64,000 bases of DNA from Candidatus Obscuribacterales bacterium (GCA_019746975.1 JAIERK010000013.1:62001-126000); one strand, 5' to 3'; positions 16,647-26,292 are shown, counted from the stretch's first letter. Program-made: numbers and translations. Notes: a model not told the origin generated them from the sequence alone.

Positions 16647-16943
16647 CTAAGGCAAAAGTTTCATTTTGATCGTAATCAAGTCATGTCTAATTCTGTCGAG
16701 ACGCACCTGTGCAGCTGCTATTTTGCGCACACGCTCATCGACCTGAGCCCTGAGCTCGTCAATATCTTTTCGAATTTCCTCACGCTCTTGCAAAAGCTGC
16801 TTTTCGTGATCAAGCCATCGATTACGTGCTTGCTGAGCATCCCACTCCTGCTGCGAGATTTCTGCAGATGCAAGCGCAGTTGCTGTCACCAGCAAAATTA
16901 CGCAGGCAAGAAACCCGATTGAAATCACTCGTGGATTCTTCAT
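16647..16943 (-). CDS. Small exported coiled-coil protein
   Basis: From ATG 16943 the 98 residues start with a signal peptide or N-terminal anchor ('MKNPRVISIGFLACVILL' then 'VTATALASA'), followed by one long charged helix of about 70 residues with heptad-like spacing ('EKQLLQEREEIRKDIDELRA', 'VDERVRKIAAAQVRLDRI'). The ATG overlaps the stop of the upstream secreted-protein gene (ATGA), so the two are translationally coupled. The longer frame to 17030 is not used because it lies inside that gene. Envelope location is likely; function unknown. Confidence 0.75.
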   Translation of the reverse strand: MKNPRVISIGFLACVILLVTATALASAEISQQEWDAQQARNRWLDHEKQLLQEREEIRKDIDELRAQVDERVRKIAAAQVRLDRIRHDLITIKMKLLP

Positions 16944-18076
16944 TGCGAACCGTGCTCTACTGTTCCAGCAGGCGTACCAGATACGGAAGACACCTTGCCC
17001 ACGACATCCAGCTTCGGGCTGTTCAACCACGATTTGCCGGACCCGGACTGCATGAATCCGAATCTAATTCTCGTCGCATCTGACGGCACTTCCAGAACGA
17101 CAGAATAAGGAGACCATTCGGTGTCGCCGCGAATAGGACGCTCCTGCATATTATCGAATGCAGCTACCTTTTTGCCAGAATCGACGCGCATCCACAATGC
17201 AGTCCAATCCGTCACCTCCCGAGTTTTTACCATACCCGAGAAACTGACTCGCTTTCCTGAATACGCAGCGGCGCTTATGTCTTGAAAAAACAGGACGAAA
17301 TCTCCGGGATACTTCTCGGTCTGTTCGATGAAGCCGCTCGGTTTATTCTGGTACACAGCAGCATGATCGACACCAACCTTGCTTGGCGATTTGCTTGTAA
17401 ACACCATCCAATCAGAAAGGTCTGCCCTGGAATCAGTAAAATCCATATTCGTCGGCTCTGACTTCAAGTCACTTGCAAATTGCGTATACTTTTTCTCGTC
17501 CCAGGCAATGGAATGTGCTTGAACTTTATTGGAGACAGCCTTCAATTCAGGACCGGCCAGCCACAAGGCTCCCGAGCCCCGCAGGTAAAAACCGATGCTT
17601 AGAGTATCCGCGCTTGTCGGCACATCAAAAACAAGCGAATACCTGGTCCAGCCCTTGCTGCCCTTCAATGCACGGACGGCCATGTCATCGAATGCAACGA
17701 CAGCACCCCGAGACTTTGCTTTCATCCACAATCCGGAGTCGCCTTCGACATTTTTAGCTTTCAAGAATGCCGAGTATTGAACACGTTTGCCCCGGAAGTG
17801 TTCGACAGAAACGTCTTGAAACGGCGTCGCATAGAACTTGCCGGCATCCTGATGCAATCGAGTTGCCTTGAGATGGGTCGACGGTCTTTGATTGAAGCGC
17901 ACTTTATCGTCGCTGGTCAGCTTGTAAAAATCGCCCACTGCTCTGTAAGTCCATCTAGACGCTTGATTGTTGGAAAGCGTCTCGGCATTGCTCGAATGCG
18001 CGTTCGAGAACGCATGGAAATAGGCCGAGCTGAAAGCCACAGTCAAAATTATTGATATTCTAACGGCTAGTTTCAT
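16940..18076 (-). CDS. Secreted protein with two tandem carbohydrate-binding-like domains
   Basis: A signal peptide (about 30 residues, 'ISIILTVAFSSAYFHAFSNA') is followed by two copies of a beta-rich module, roughly residues 55-195 and 230-360. The copies align: 'FQDVSVEHFRGKRVQYSAFL' versus 'FQDISAAAYSGKRVSFSGMV', 'GLWMKAKSRGAVVAFDDMAV' versus 'ALWMRVDSGKKVAAFDNMQE', and 'YSLVFDVPTSADTLSIGFYL' versus 'YSVVLEVPSDATRIRFGFMQ'. The pattern is known as a jelly-roll-like module attached to hydrolases and regulators in other bacteria. Here no catalytic domain is attached. It is the first gene of a two-gene unit with the small coiled-coil protein. Confidence 0.75.
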   Translation of the reverse strand: MKLAVRISIILTVAFSSAYFHAFSNAHSSNAETLSNNQASRWTYRAVGDFYKLTSDDKVRFNQRPSTHLKATRLHQDAGKFYATPFQDVSVEHFRGKRVQYSAFLKAKNVEGDSGLWMKAKSRGAVVAFDDMAVRALKGSKGWTRYSLVFDVPTSADTLSIGFYLRGSGALWLAGPELKAVSNKVQAHSIAWDEKKYTQFASDLKSEPTNMDFTDSRADLSDWMVFTSKSPSKVGVDHAAVYQNKPSGFIEQTEKYPGDFVLFFQDISAAAYSGKRVSFSGMVKTREVTDWTALWMRVDSGKKVAAFDNMQERPIRGDTEWSPYSVVLEVPSDATRIRFGFMQSGSGKSWLNSPKLDVVGKVSSVSGTPAGTVEHGSQ

Positions 18077-18590
18077 TCTGCCCCTACCACGGCCGTATAT
18101 TATGAATTACGCTCTTTCGGAAGGCAACCTCAGGTGAGCTAAAGAAGTGCTTCAGGAACCTCCGACAGGAAATTTGATTTCCAACTTGCAAATCGTCGAG
18201 GAGCCGATTGCAAAGCTAGACGAATATTGCACGATCTCGATATCCTCGGATTCTAGAGCTTGAAGTGCACGTCAATTGCTCGGGCGGCATAGTTGACTGC
18301 GTCCTGCCGAAAGCATTGCACAACCCGCTGGAGCTAAACCGATCGCAATTGGCGTGATAAAACTATTCTGCTCGCGGTAAACGAAAATCAAAAGGAGGAG
18401 TTGCCTCCTCCTTCTTGTTTTGTTTGTTGTGCCCAACTCTGCCTTTGCTAGCTATCCTGTAGTCGTAGTCAGGACTGTTTGGGCTGTTTTCGGGTCCGCT
18501 TAGAGATGAAGATTGCCTGCTGTGCTTCCCTAGATATTTCAGGCGCTCGTCCGCGGAAGCCTAATTCTGCTATTTCTGCCATCGGACTTT
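18077..18590. other. Intergenic region with possible gene remnant
   Basis: Two adjoining plus-strand stretches in different frames look coding: about 18145-18265 ('GNLISNLQIVEEPIAKLDEY') and about 18235-18357 ('ILELEVHVNCSGGIVDCVLP'). Joined by a frameshift they would give a fragment of about 75 residues. I cannot assign a family and no start is convincing. The rest holds a terminator hairpin at 18393-18424 and nothing else I can support. Confidence 0.3.
18393..18424. terminator. Hairpin terminator, possibly bidirectional
   Basis: A perfect 9-bp stem AAGGAGGAG/CTCCTCCTT with a TTGC loop (18393-18414) has T-rich sequence on both sides: CTTGTTTTGTTT on the plus strand and TTTTGATTTT on the minus strand. 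It lies about 180 bases past the stop of the large minus-strand gene and after a possible eroded plus-strand gene. Confidence 0.65.
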
Positions 18591-20738
18591 TTAGCCGCCG
18601 GCAGCTTTGTTTGTGTCCTCTGATTGCATTCTTTGACGGTTTTCGGGAGAGAATCTCGAAGCCTGTCTTGCACTTTCACCGTTCGATGAACTGTTAGCGC
18701 TCTTGTCGAAAGCGATTTTTTTCGCTCTCATAGTATTGAGCATGTGACCATACGCCATATTTGACGTGATCCCGTCCGGCGCTGAATTGATCACCATAAC
18801 TACTTCCTTCTTCACCATCGGCTCGCCATGCTTGTTGCGAGCTCCGGGAAGCTCGACAGGCTTGCCGTCGCGCATGACGGGATTCAAGACTGCGGCCCCG
18901 ACAATGCGGGTCTCTTGTCCGATGAAGCGCCAGAGTCCGGCGCCCTCTGGTCCGTGGCCTCGTTGAAGTCGCGATACGTCGATGAACGCCGGGGTATTGT
19001 TGGCGTGTCTTTCCGCCGATGCTGCATCTTTCGCTCTCGACTGGTACGCTTTGGGAGAGACCTTGAGTTCTGATTGATATAACAAGGTGCCGTCGCTCGT
19101 GAAGAAAACCAAGGAGCCTTCCTTCGGGAGCTTGCCCTCACCGAACAGCCTGAATATCTCGCTAAAGGTGGCATTGTCTTTCACGATGTTGACGCGCTGT
19201 GCTTGGGCACCGTCAACAGTATTTATCTTGGCTTCCAGGTGCGTTTGAATTTGACTGAGGCGCTCTTCCGGCCAGATTGGGCGATCGCCTGGTGTCTTGG
19301 CGCCGGGTCTGGGAAGGTCCGCGGTTTTGCCGACGATACCATTCCAGATATTATCGATTGGCATCATGAGCTCTTCTACTCGAACAACCGAATCGCGCAG
19401 AACCGAATCACGAGAGGCAGCGTTTGTTTCGACCTTCGCAAAATCTTCGACGGAACGAATAAACTCATTGAGTTTTTTTAGAGTTTGAGCGTACTTCGGC
19501 GAGTTGTCTTTCAGGGCGACATCTGCATTGATTTTTCGGTCGCGTGCTTCTTGTAAGGACGCTTCTCGTTGATTCGAATCCAAGAATCTCTTGCGATTGG
19601 TTTCGATGTCGGCGATATCTCGTTCTGCCTGACGTTGAGCTCGTTGGTTCTCGAATGACTCGGAATGGCGTTTTGCGTCGTTGAATGCTATTTCTATCGC
19701 TCTTGCTTTCGCCTTCGCGTGCGCGCTTATACTCGGTTTCTCAACTTCGGCCTCAATGGACTGCGTACACTCCATCTCCGGCGCTTGGGCGCTGGGAGTG
19801 ATTGCCTTCGACTTCACCGCGCCTGGACACGGCGCCGGATTGACCGACTCGACTGGCGTGCGCACTTTCGAGGCTGTGTTATCTACCACTTGTAACGTAT
19901 GAACTTCTCTTATTGCAGCAGTCACGGTTGGTAGTTCTCCTGTTCTATTGTCGCCACCACTAGTGGTGCTGGCTGTGGAATCTGTTTGACTCTCTGGTTC
20001 CAATTTCGAATTTTGTCGTTGTTTTAGTTGAGGCTCAGGAAGCTCAGCAGTATCCTCGTTAGACCCGCTTTGCGACTCTGTGATCCTACTTTTGAACGCA
20101 TTGAGCGCCTCGCTCAAATTGCCTGTATGTTCTTCCATCCGACCGGTAATGCGAAGCGATGCCGCTAGAGCCAGCGCTTCTGCGCTGATGTGACGTCCGG
20201 CTCTCCCGTCCCATTCCTTGGGCGAGATCTTGGCACCGCATGCGAATTCTCCGGCTGTCGCCGGCATAACTATTGTGTTTTCCGCAGCCAGACTTCTCAG
20301 GCTTTTGTTCGCCGGTCGGCGGCTGCTGTCTTGATTGACTGGCGACCTGTAGCTCTCGACGACTGATTTAGCGAAGCCACCCCAGCGATTTCCGGAGAGT
20401 TCATTCTTCACCCAGAAGGCGGTCATGATACCGCCCGTAGAGGCGGCTATTCGAGGACCGTATCTGACGGGTCTCGAGATTACGCCTAAGCCAAAGCCCA
20501 TTCCGTTGCCGGATGCTTCCGGTGCGAACTGCTGATAGTTGGATAGGGCACTGTCGCTTACTTGTTTTGCTCGTCCACCAACCGCCTCGCCTGCGCGAAA
20601 AATCTTTTCAGTTTGCGAAAAGGCCTGATTTTGCTTGATCTTACCTTCCAATATCACCTGCTTGATGAGCGGGTTATCGGTAAGATCGGATGTCGGATTT
20701 CCGACATCAGCTCCAGATTCAAATTGCCTCTGGGACAT
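18591..20738 (-). CDS. Large protein of unknown function
   Basis: 715 residues with no signal peptide. Residues 80-130 contain Gly-rich, weakly hydrophobic sequence ('GMGFGLGVISRPVRYGPRIA' then 'STGGIMTAFWV'). The middle (about 230-330) is low-complexity Ser/Thr/Pro/Gln. Residues 335-440 are a long charged helical stretch rich in Arg, Glu and Ala, probably coiled coil. The C-terminal 200 residues look folded, with 'NATFSEIFRLFGEGKLPKEG', 'SLVFFTSDGTLLYQSELKV' and 'GAGLWRFIGQETRIVGAAVL'. I do not recognise any domain. It is monocistronic, divergent from the glycosyltransferase gene. Such long lineage-restricted proteins are common in this group; no role is proposed. Confidence 0.8.
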   Translation of the reverse strand: MSQRQFESGADVGNPTSDLTDNPLIKQVILEGKIKQNQAFSQTEKIFRAGEAVGGRAKQVSDSALSNYQQFAPEASGNGMGFGLGVISRPVRYGPRIAASTGGIMTAFWVKNELSGNRWGGFAKSVVESYRSPVNQDSSRRPANKSLRSLAAENTIVMPATAGEFACGAKISPKEWDGRAGRHISAEALALAASLRITGRMEEHTGNLSEALNAFKSRITESQSGSNEDTAELPEPQLKQRQNSKLEPESQTDSTASTTSGGDNRTGELPTVTAAIREVHTLQVVDNTASKVRTPVESVNPAPCPGAVKSKAITPSAQAPEMECTQSIEAEVEKPSISAHAKAKARAIEIAFNDAKRHSESFENQRAQRQAERDIADIETNRKRFLDSNQREASLQEARDRKINADVALKDNSPKYAQTLKKLNEFIRSVEDFAKVETNAASRDSVLRDSVVRVEELMMPIDNIWNGIVGKTADLPRPGAKTPGDRPIWPEERLSQIQTHLEAKINTVDGAQAQRVNIVKDNATFSEIFRLFGEGKLPKEGSLVFFTSDGTLLYQSELKVSPKAYQSRAKDAASAERHANNTPAFIDVSRLQRGHGPEGAGLWRFIGQETRIVGAAVLNPVMRDGKPVELPGARNKHGEPMVKKEVVMVINSAPDGITSNMAYGHMLNTMRAKKIAFDKSANSSSNGESARQASRFSPENRQRMQSEDTNKAAGG

Positions 20739-21081
20739 TTAGGCTCCCCGCATATTGCGGTTAGAAACTTGTTCTTGACAGCCTGAATCGTAACGTGGTT
20801 CACCACGGGTAGTCGATTGGGGGAATTCCCGACGGCATTAGTAATTTCACCATGGCGAATACCCCAAAATACCCCCTCTAAAAGCCGCTAATCTGTTTCT
20901 ATAAACGGCTCTCACGTTTTGGACAGACGAAGATGTCATAATGCTCTAAATATCCATAGTTTCTGCCGTTTAGGCGGTTTCGATAAGGTTCAATTACAGT
21001 TAGCGAAAATCCCGGCTGTTTAACGGTAAGATTCATTCCTTCCGCCGGTTCTACATTAGATTCGAAAGCAACATCGCAGTA
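20739..21081. other. Divergent intergenic region
   Basis: About 340 bases between the large unknown gene and the glycosyltransferase. It holds several related short words (AAACGGC, GCCGTTTA, GCTGTTTAACGGT) within 150 bases, which might be regulatory half-sites but may be chance. No gene or clear promoter can be supported. Confidence 0.35.
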
Positions 21082-22875
21082 ATGAAGATTGCCGAAAAAG
21101 ATTCAAGACCCACCATGGTGAGTGACCGCGTGACCTTGCCTCTCGCCGACGAGGATGCGCCTGCCTCGATCGACAAGGGTGCAGTTTACGTCAAAAGCTT
21201 GCTATTGATTCTTGCTGCCTCTGCCGCGTTCTACCTCAGCCTCGCTTACTTCTGGCCGAAATTTAGCCGAGCCGAGGTATTCTTTGCCGAATGCGCTCGT
21301 GAAATGATTGTTGCGTCCAACTACATAACGCCGCTCTATCATGGAGTCGCCTTTTTTGATAAACCGATTCTATGTTATTGGCTGATTATTGGATGTTTCA
21401 AGGCATTCGGAATCACACATTTCGCATCGCGCTTGCCGTCAATCGTTGGCTCTCTTGCTGTTTTAACGATAACGGCGTCCGCCTGCCGGATGGTATTTGG
21501 TAGCCGTGCCGCTCTCATCTCGGCGATGATCCTGGCGAGCTCCTTCATGTATCTGTCGTTCAGCGCATTGTGCATGTCGGACATAATGCTGGTTCTATGC
21601 GATCTGGTTACGCTCATCCTTTTATATGCCGGTCTGAAAAGCCAGGAGCCTGGCGAGGGAAGACCCGCCAATTCGAATTCGCCTTCGCGGGTGCTGCTCT
21701 GGAGTCTGGCAGCCGCCATGATGGGTGTGGGTTTTGTCACAAAGGGCCCGGTGGCAGTTGTTCTTCCAGCCGGATTCTTTTTTCTCTACGTGGGTGTGAC
21801 TAGGCAGCTCCGCACGATCAAGCCAAAGCATTTTCTCTGGGGAACATTAGCCCTCGGCGTCATCGGCGCTCCATGGTTTTTCATGGCCTACAGCGCCAAT
21901 GGAATCGAATCGATGGCGTACTTCTTTATAAGGGAAAATGTGCAGCGATTTGCCGGGAGCACCTATGACACGCGGAAGCCTATATGGTTCATGGTGGTGT
22001 CGCTGTTGGGAGGCTTTTTACCGTGGTCTGTCTTCCTGCCCTCCGCGCTCTGGGCTTCCATCAAACAGGTCTGGAATAATCGCAAAGATATCAATGTTCG
22101 GCCAGAGTCGACCCATCTTTATCTGTTGATGTGGACTGGCTTACTCATCGGTTTTTTCTCCATGTCGCGCGGAAAAATCGATTACTATGCGTTGCCTGTC
22201 TTCCCTGCCTGTGCGATGCTCACCGCGCACCATCTCAATCGTTGGCTGGCAACCGGCAATAGGGCCGCCTGGATTGCGATATCCGGATTGAACGGCACGT
22301 TGATTCTCGCCGGTATAGTCCTCGGTATCTTTATCGCCAGCTTGCCTCTGCCTTCGAGTGTGCCACCGCTTTTGGTGACGCTTCCTCCGTTGGTTGTCGG
22401 TTGTATCGGATTCTGGGCTGCGCTTAAACGTAAGGTATTGGTCGCAATTGCAACCATATTTGGTGGTCTACTTCTTACTGGTGGGCTGTATACGTCTGTT
22501 GCCATGCCGGTTTTGACCAAGATGCAACCGGCGTTGCAGTATGGCGATCTGCTCAGGACAGCACCCAAAAGCTCCTCGGTCGGTATCTACCTGGGACTGG
22601 AGCACTGGATCGACGAAGTGACTTTCAGATCAGAAAAAGAACCGGTCAAGCTGACGAGTCCAGCGGACTTGACCAACTTCCTTTCGACCGTGGGTAGCCA
22701 TTGGCTTATCATTAAAAGCGACGAGTTTGCGACCTTGCCCGAAGATCTGCGTAGTCGTTTTGTCGTCGAGGAGCGCCGCATGTTTATTCCGAAAAGCATC
22801 AGTCCTGCTTATATCCTCCAGCACAGAGAAGACCTGACCGGTGGAAGTGAGCTCATACTTGCACGAAGTAACTGA
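21082..22875 (+). CDS. ArnT/PMT-family lipid-linked glycosyltransferase
   Basis: An integral membrane glycosyltransferase of the dolichyl-phosphate-mannose/ArnT (GT83/GT39-like) type, which transfers a sugar from a polyprenyl-phosphate donor to lipid or protein at the outer face of the inner membrane. After a polar N-terminus of about 35 residues come some 12 hydrophobic segments. The first periplasmic loop has the family pattern of an acidic residue after helix 1 ('PKFSRAEVFFAECAREM') and 'YHGVAFFDKPILCYWLI', typical of ArnT-like enzymes. A soluble C-terminal domain of about 110 residues follows. The donor and acceptor are unknown. The next gene overlaps its end. Confidence 0.88.
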   Translation: MKIAEKDSRPTMVSDRVTLPLADEDAPASIDKGAVYVKSLLLILAASAAFYLSLAYFWPKFSRAEVFFAECAREMIVASNYITPLYHGVAFFDKPILCYWLIIGCFKAFGITHFASRLPSIVGSLAVLTITASACRMVFGSRAALISAMILASSFMYLSFSALCMSDIMLVLCDLVTLILLYAGLKSQEPGEGRPANSNSPSRVLLWSLAAAMMGVGFVTKGPVAVVLPAGFFFLYVGVTRQLRTIKPKHFLWGTLALGVIGAPWFFMAYSANGIESMAYFFIRENVQRFAGSTYDTRKPIWFMVVSLLGGFLPWSVFLPSALWASIKQVWNNRKDINVRPESTHLYLLMWTGLLIGFFSMSRGKIDYYALPVFPACAMLTAHHLNRWLATGNRAAWIAISGLNGTLILAGIVLGIFIASLPLPSSVPPLLVTLPPLVVGCIGFWAALKRKVLVAIATIFGGLLLTGGLYTSVAMPVLTKMQPALQYGDLLRTAPKSSSVGIYLGLEHWIDEVTFRSEKEPVKLTSPADLTNFLSTVGSHWLIIKSDEFATLPEDLRSRFVVEERRMFIPKSISPAYILQHREDLTGGSELILARSN

Positions 22876-23848
22876 ACGAGTCATGCTCAATGACCATCTT
22901 TCCGAAGGCGATATCTTTAGTATTTTCGGATTCAATGGTGACGGTGTCTTCAGGGTCACCAAGCTCGTAAAAGTTCGGGCGAACTGTCTTCATCTGTTTG
23001 TCTATGATGGCGAGTACAGTAAGCGCCCCGCGGACACAGAGTTGGACTCGGTAATCAAGATTCCGGTTTGGATTGACTCTCAGCTATCCAGAGAGATGTC
23101 GCTGCCGGTATCACGAAAGCTGTTCAGCTTGATGCGACCGGTTTACATGGGCACTCGACCATTGGATGATATGGAATTGAACGGCTACCGTCAGTGGTGC
23201 CTAACTGGTGGTGGCGAGATTGTCGGAAGCCACGTCAGTCTGGATGACGAGATCGACAAGAATTCACGCGTATATGGACGAATCTTTTTCTCATTTTCCA
23301 TGCCTTCATTCCTCTCGTCGGGTCTCTACTTTCTAGCTTACAGTGTGAAATCATGGCTGCTGTACTCGGTTTTAACTGGTATCGCTTTTGGTGCCATCAT
23401 GGTTATATTGCAATGGGGCAGTATTCGCCGATATCGGCATGATACGCTCCGAAAGATATCGGCGTCATCGATTCAATTTCATGAAATCGAGATGACATCT
23501 TCCTACAACGAAGCTTTCGAACTGGGTGTACGGGCTCTTTCTGACATAAAGAGCTGTCATCCAATACTGATAGATCGAAAGGGTGGAACTATCGAAGGCC
23601 GGGTGCGCTCCTCACTGATGGAGGATGGGCAGGAGATTCTTCTCGTCTTTCACAAAAGTGAGTCGGGGCCGGTTGGTTGCGTCGTTTGGAGCGAGTCTAT
23701 CGCTGGGACTACCACTGTCGATATGGGCAGAAACTTGCTCAACGTGAACACAATTATTTCGCATTTGAAATCATCGAGTGCATCAAAAGAGCCATTTTCG
23801 ATGGATGTCGTGGACAATAAGGCAGCTAAGCCGGAAAGCAAGTTTTGA
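22841..23848 (+). CDS. Membrane protein of unknown function
   Basis: About 335 residues with two closely spaced transmembrane helices near residues 155-190 ('PSFLSSGLYFLAYSVKSWLL' and 'YSVLTGIAFGAIMVILQW'). The N-terminal 150 residues and the C-terminal 140 residues are soluble and face the same side. 'GDIFSIFGFNGDGVFRVTKL' reads like a small beta domain. The GTG start overlaps the glycosyltransferase by 35 bases; an alternative is ATG 22883, which would avoid the overlap. Neither has a strong Shine-Dalgarno. Position between a glycosyltransferase and the threonine operon suggests it belongs with the former. No family recognised. Confidence 0.7.
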   Translation: MEVSSYLHEVTERVMLNDHLSEGDIFSIFGFNGDGVFRVTKLVKVRANCLHLFVYDGEYSKRPADTELDSVIKIPVWIDSQLSREMSLPVSRKLFSLMRPVYMGTRPLDDMELNGYRQWCLTGGGEIVGSHVSLDDEIDKNSRVYGRIFFSFSMPSFLSSGLYFLAYSVKSWLLYSVLTGIAFGAIMVILQWGSIRRYRHDTLRKISASSIQFHEIEMTSSYNEAFELGVRALSDIKSCHPILIDRKGGTIEGRVRSSLMEDGQEILLVFHKSESGPVGCVVWSESIAGTTTVDMGRNLLNVNTIISHLKSSSASKEPFSMDVVDNKAAKPESKF

Positions 23849-23921
23849 GATTCTAAACGAAATCTCACAATCCTCGGTACTTACCACGTCCGGCATTCCA
23901 TCTTCGTGAGGGCGTAATTCT

Positions 23922-25205
23922 ATGGCGAGAGTAGTTGTCGGCATGCTGGGCCTGGGCACAGTCGGCACCGGCGTTGTGAAACTGCTAAGCAACCACAAGC
24001 ATCTGACGCTCAAACGCGTGGCTGTAAGAGACCTTGGCAAAGAGCGGACCGTAGATCCGGGCTGCCACGTCACGGACAATCCGGAAGAGGTGGTCAACGA
24101 TCCGGAGATTGAAGTACTGATAGAGGTGATGGGCGGTGAAAAACCCGCTCTTGATCTAATAGTGAAGGCGATTGAATCGCGGAAGCATGTAGTCACAGCT
24201 AATAAGGAAGTGCTTGCGAAGCATGGCCCTGACCTGTTCAAGCTTGCTCGGGAAAAAGAGGTGGCGATATTTTTCGAGGCGTCAGTGGCTGGTGGCGTTC
24301 CCTTAATCTCGACCATTCAAAAGGGTCTTGAAGCCAATCAGATCGCATCCATCCTTGGCATTCTTAATGGCACGACCAATTTCATTCTGTCCCAGATGGA
24401 GGAAAAAGGCGAGTCTTTCGAAGCAGCTCTTGCCAAGGCGCAAGCGCTAGGATTTGCTGAAGCTGATCCGACGAGCGATGTTGAAGGCTTCGACGTGGCC
24501 TATAAGGTTTCAATACTTGCCGCTTTAGCTTTCGGCAATTTTGTGAAACCAGACAATATTTTCAGACGTGGAATTACTCATATCAATTCCGTTGATCTAG
24601 AGCATGCACGCGAGTTTGGCTACAGAATAAAATTGATCGGTCGAGCCGATCGGCAGAAGGACAATGTTGCGGTGAGAGTAGAGCCATGTCTCGTGCCGAT
24701 CAGTCATCCGCTTGCTTCCGTCTCTGGATCTAATAATGGTATCGTCGTAAATGGGCATGCGGTCGGCGAGTTGATGATGGTCGGTCCGGGAGCCGGTGAG
24801 TTGCCAACCGCGTCTGCTGTAGTCGGGGATGTGATCAACCTGGCGACGGCCCTTCGACTGCAGGACTTTGCCAGCTATTTCCACAGCGCGATTGGTGCCA
24901 AGTGGCAAGAAGTCACGTCTGCGGATCAGTGGATAAGCCCTTATTATCTTCGTCTTGAAGTTGAAGATCACCCGGGTGTGATTGGCAAGATTGGCAGCAT
25001 ATTTGGTGCTAATCAGGTAAGTATTCAAAGCATCATTCAACGTGGTGTAGCCGATCAGGGCGCTTCAGTCGTGGTTATCACACAGCCGGTCGAAACCGGT
25101 CGCATCGAGAGTGCTATTGCTGCAATGAAATCAGAGGATTTCTTGAAAAACACCGGCACGTGTCTTGCCATTTTTTCAAACAAGAACGGCGCCAAGGGAG
25201 GTTAA
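23922..25205 (+). CDS. hom: Homoserine dehydrogenase
   Basis: Reduces aspartate semialdehyde to homoserine. An N-terminal Rossmann fold ('VVVGMLGLGTVGTGVVKLL') is followed by the catalytic region: 'VVTANKEVLAKHG', 'FFEASVAGGVPLI', 'GILNGTTNFILSQM' and 'ADPTSDVEGFDVAYK'. A C-terminal ACT domain (about residues 345-420, 'YYLRLEVEDHPGVIGKIGSI') implies feedback control, usually by threonine. 427 residues is a typical length. It is the first gene of a four-gene cluster, hom-thrC-thrB-lysC, with thrC starting three bases after its stop. Confidence 0.97.
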   Translation: MARVVVGMLGLGTVGTGVVKLLSNHKHLTLKRVAVRDLGKERTVDPGCHVTDNPEEVVNDPEIEVLIEVMGGEKPALDLIVKAIESRKHVVTANKEVLAKHGPDLFKLAREKEVAIFFEASVAGGVPLISTIQKGLEANQIASILGILNGTTNFILSQMEEKGESFEAALAKAQALGFAEADPTSDVEGFDVAYKVSILAALAFGNFVKPDNIFRRGITHINSVDLEHAREFGYRIKLIGRADRQKDNVAVRVEPCLVPISHPLASVSGSNNGIVVNGHAVGELMMVGPGAGELPTASAVVGDVINLATALRLQDFASYFHSAIGAKWQEVTSADQWISPYYLRLEVEDHPGVIGKIGSIFGANQVSIQSIIQRGVADQGASVVVITQPVETGRIESAIAAMKSEDFLKNTGTCLAIFSNKNGAKGG

Positions 25206-25208
25206 TCG

Positions 25209-26291
25209 ATGAGTCCTAGAGAAGCTTTGCGCGGTAGCAGAGCGCTGATTGAGCATTACCGAGAGTATTTGCCGGTCGACGAGAAGACACCAATTGCAAG
25301 CCTTGGCGAAGGCTTCACACCGCTTGTCGCAGCACCTAATCTGGCTCGTCATCTTGGTATTGAAAAGGCTGATGTACGGCTCAAATTGGAAGGGTTGAAT
25401 CCAACCGGAAGCTTCAAGGATAGGGGCATGACTATGGCCATTTCGAAGGCTGTAGAGGAAGGTTCCCACGCTGTCATCTGTGCCTCCACTGGTAATACCA
25501 GTGCGTCAGCCGCAGCATTCTCCGCCAAAGCCGGCTTGAGCTGTTATGTGCTCCTGCCCGCCGGCAAGGTGGCGATGGGCAAGCTCGCGCAGGCTATCCT
25601 GTACGGATCCAAGGTCATCCAGGTCGACGGTAATTTCGATCAAGCGCTAGATCTGGTTCGGCTGGTTGGAGAGAACTACCCGGTGACGATAGTCAACTCC
25701 ATCAATCCATTCCGCTTGGAAGGGCAGAAAACAGGTGCTTTCGAAGTAATCGATACGATGGGTGATGCACCGGACTTCCTCTGCATACCGGTCGGCAACG
25801 CTGGTAACATCACGGCTTACAATCGCGGATTTCGGCAGTGGAATAAGCTCGAAAAATCGACCAGGGTACCGCGCATGTGTGGCTTCCAAGCTGCAGGCGC
25901 GGCGCCAATGGTGCTCGGAAAGCCTGTCGAAAACCCGGAGACTCTGGCAACAGCGATTCGCATAGGCAATCCGGCCAGCTGGAAGGAAGCGCAGGAAGCA
26001 ATCGACACCTCCAACGGTTTAATCGATAAAGTGACAGACGAAGAAATTATCGAGGCCTATCAACTGGTCGCCCGACTGGAGGGCGTCTTCTGTGAACCTG
26101 CAAGCGCAGCCTCTATCGCCGGACTGAAGAAGCTCGCAGAGCGTGGTGTCGTTAGTGGTGACGCATCCGTGGTCTGTGTCCTGACCGGTAATGGCTTGAA
26201 GGATCCGGACTGCGCTCTCAAGCATAGCAACGTGGAGCTCGACCTGGTCAAGCCCGTCTTGAAAGACTTGATTGCGGCGATGGGGTTGTGA
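25209..26291 (+). CDS. thrC: Threonine synthase
   Basis: PLP enzyme converting O-phosphohomoserine to threonine. Fold-type II motifs: 'GFTPLVAAPNLARHLG', the PLP lysine in 'NPTGSFKDRGMTMA', 'ASTGNTSASAAAFSAKAGL', 'PVGNAGNITAYNRGF' and 'EPASAASIAGLKKL'. At 360 residues it is the short class found in cyanobacteria and Gram-positives rather than the long E. coli type. It is tightly packed between hom and thrB, with one base between its stop and the thrB GTG, so it belongs to the same operon. Confidence 0.97.
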   Translation: MSPREALRGSRALIEHYREYLPVDEKTPIASLGEGFTPLVAAPNLARHLGIEKADVRLKLEGLNPTGSFKDRGMTMAISKAVEEGSHAVICASTGNTSASAAAFSAKAGLSCYVLLPAGKVAMGKLAQAILYGSKVIQVDGNFDQALDLVRLVGENYPVTIVNSINPFRLEGQKTGAFEVIDTMGDAPDFLCIPVGNAGNITAYNRGFRQWNKLEKSTRVPRMCGFQAAGAAPMVLGKPVENPETLATAIRIGNPASWKEAQEAIDTSNGLIDKVTDEEIIEAYQLVARLEGVFCEPASAASIAGLKKLAERGVVSGDASVVCVLTGNGLKDPDCALKHSNVELDLVKPVLKDLIAAMGL

Positions 26292-26292
26292 C

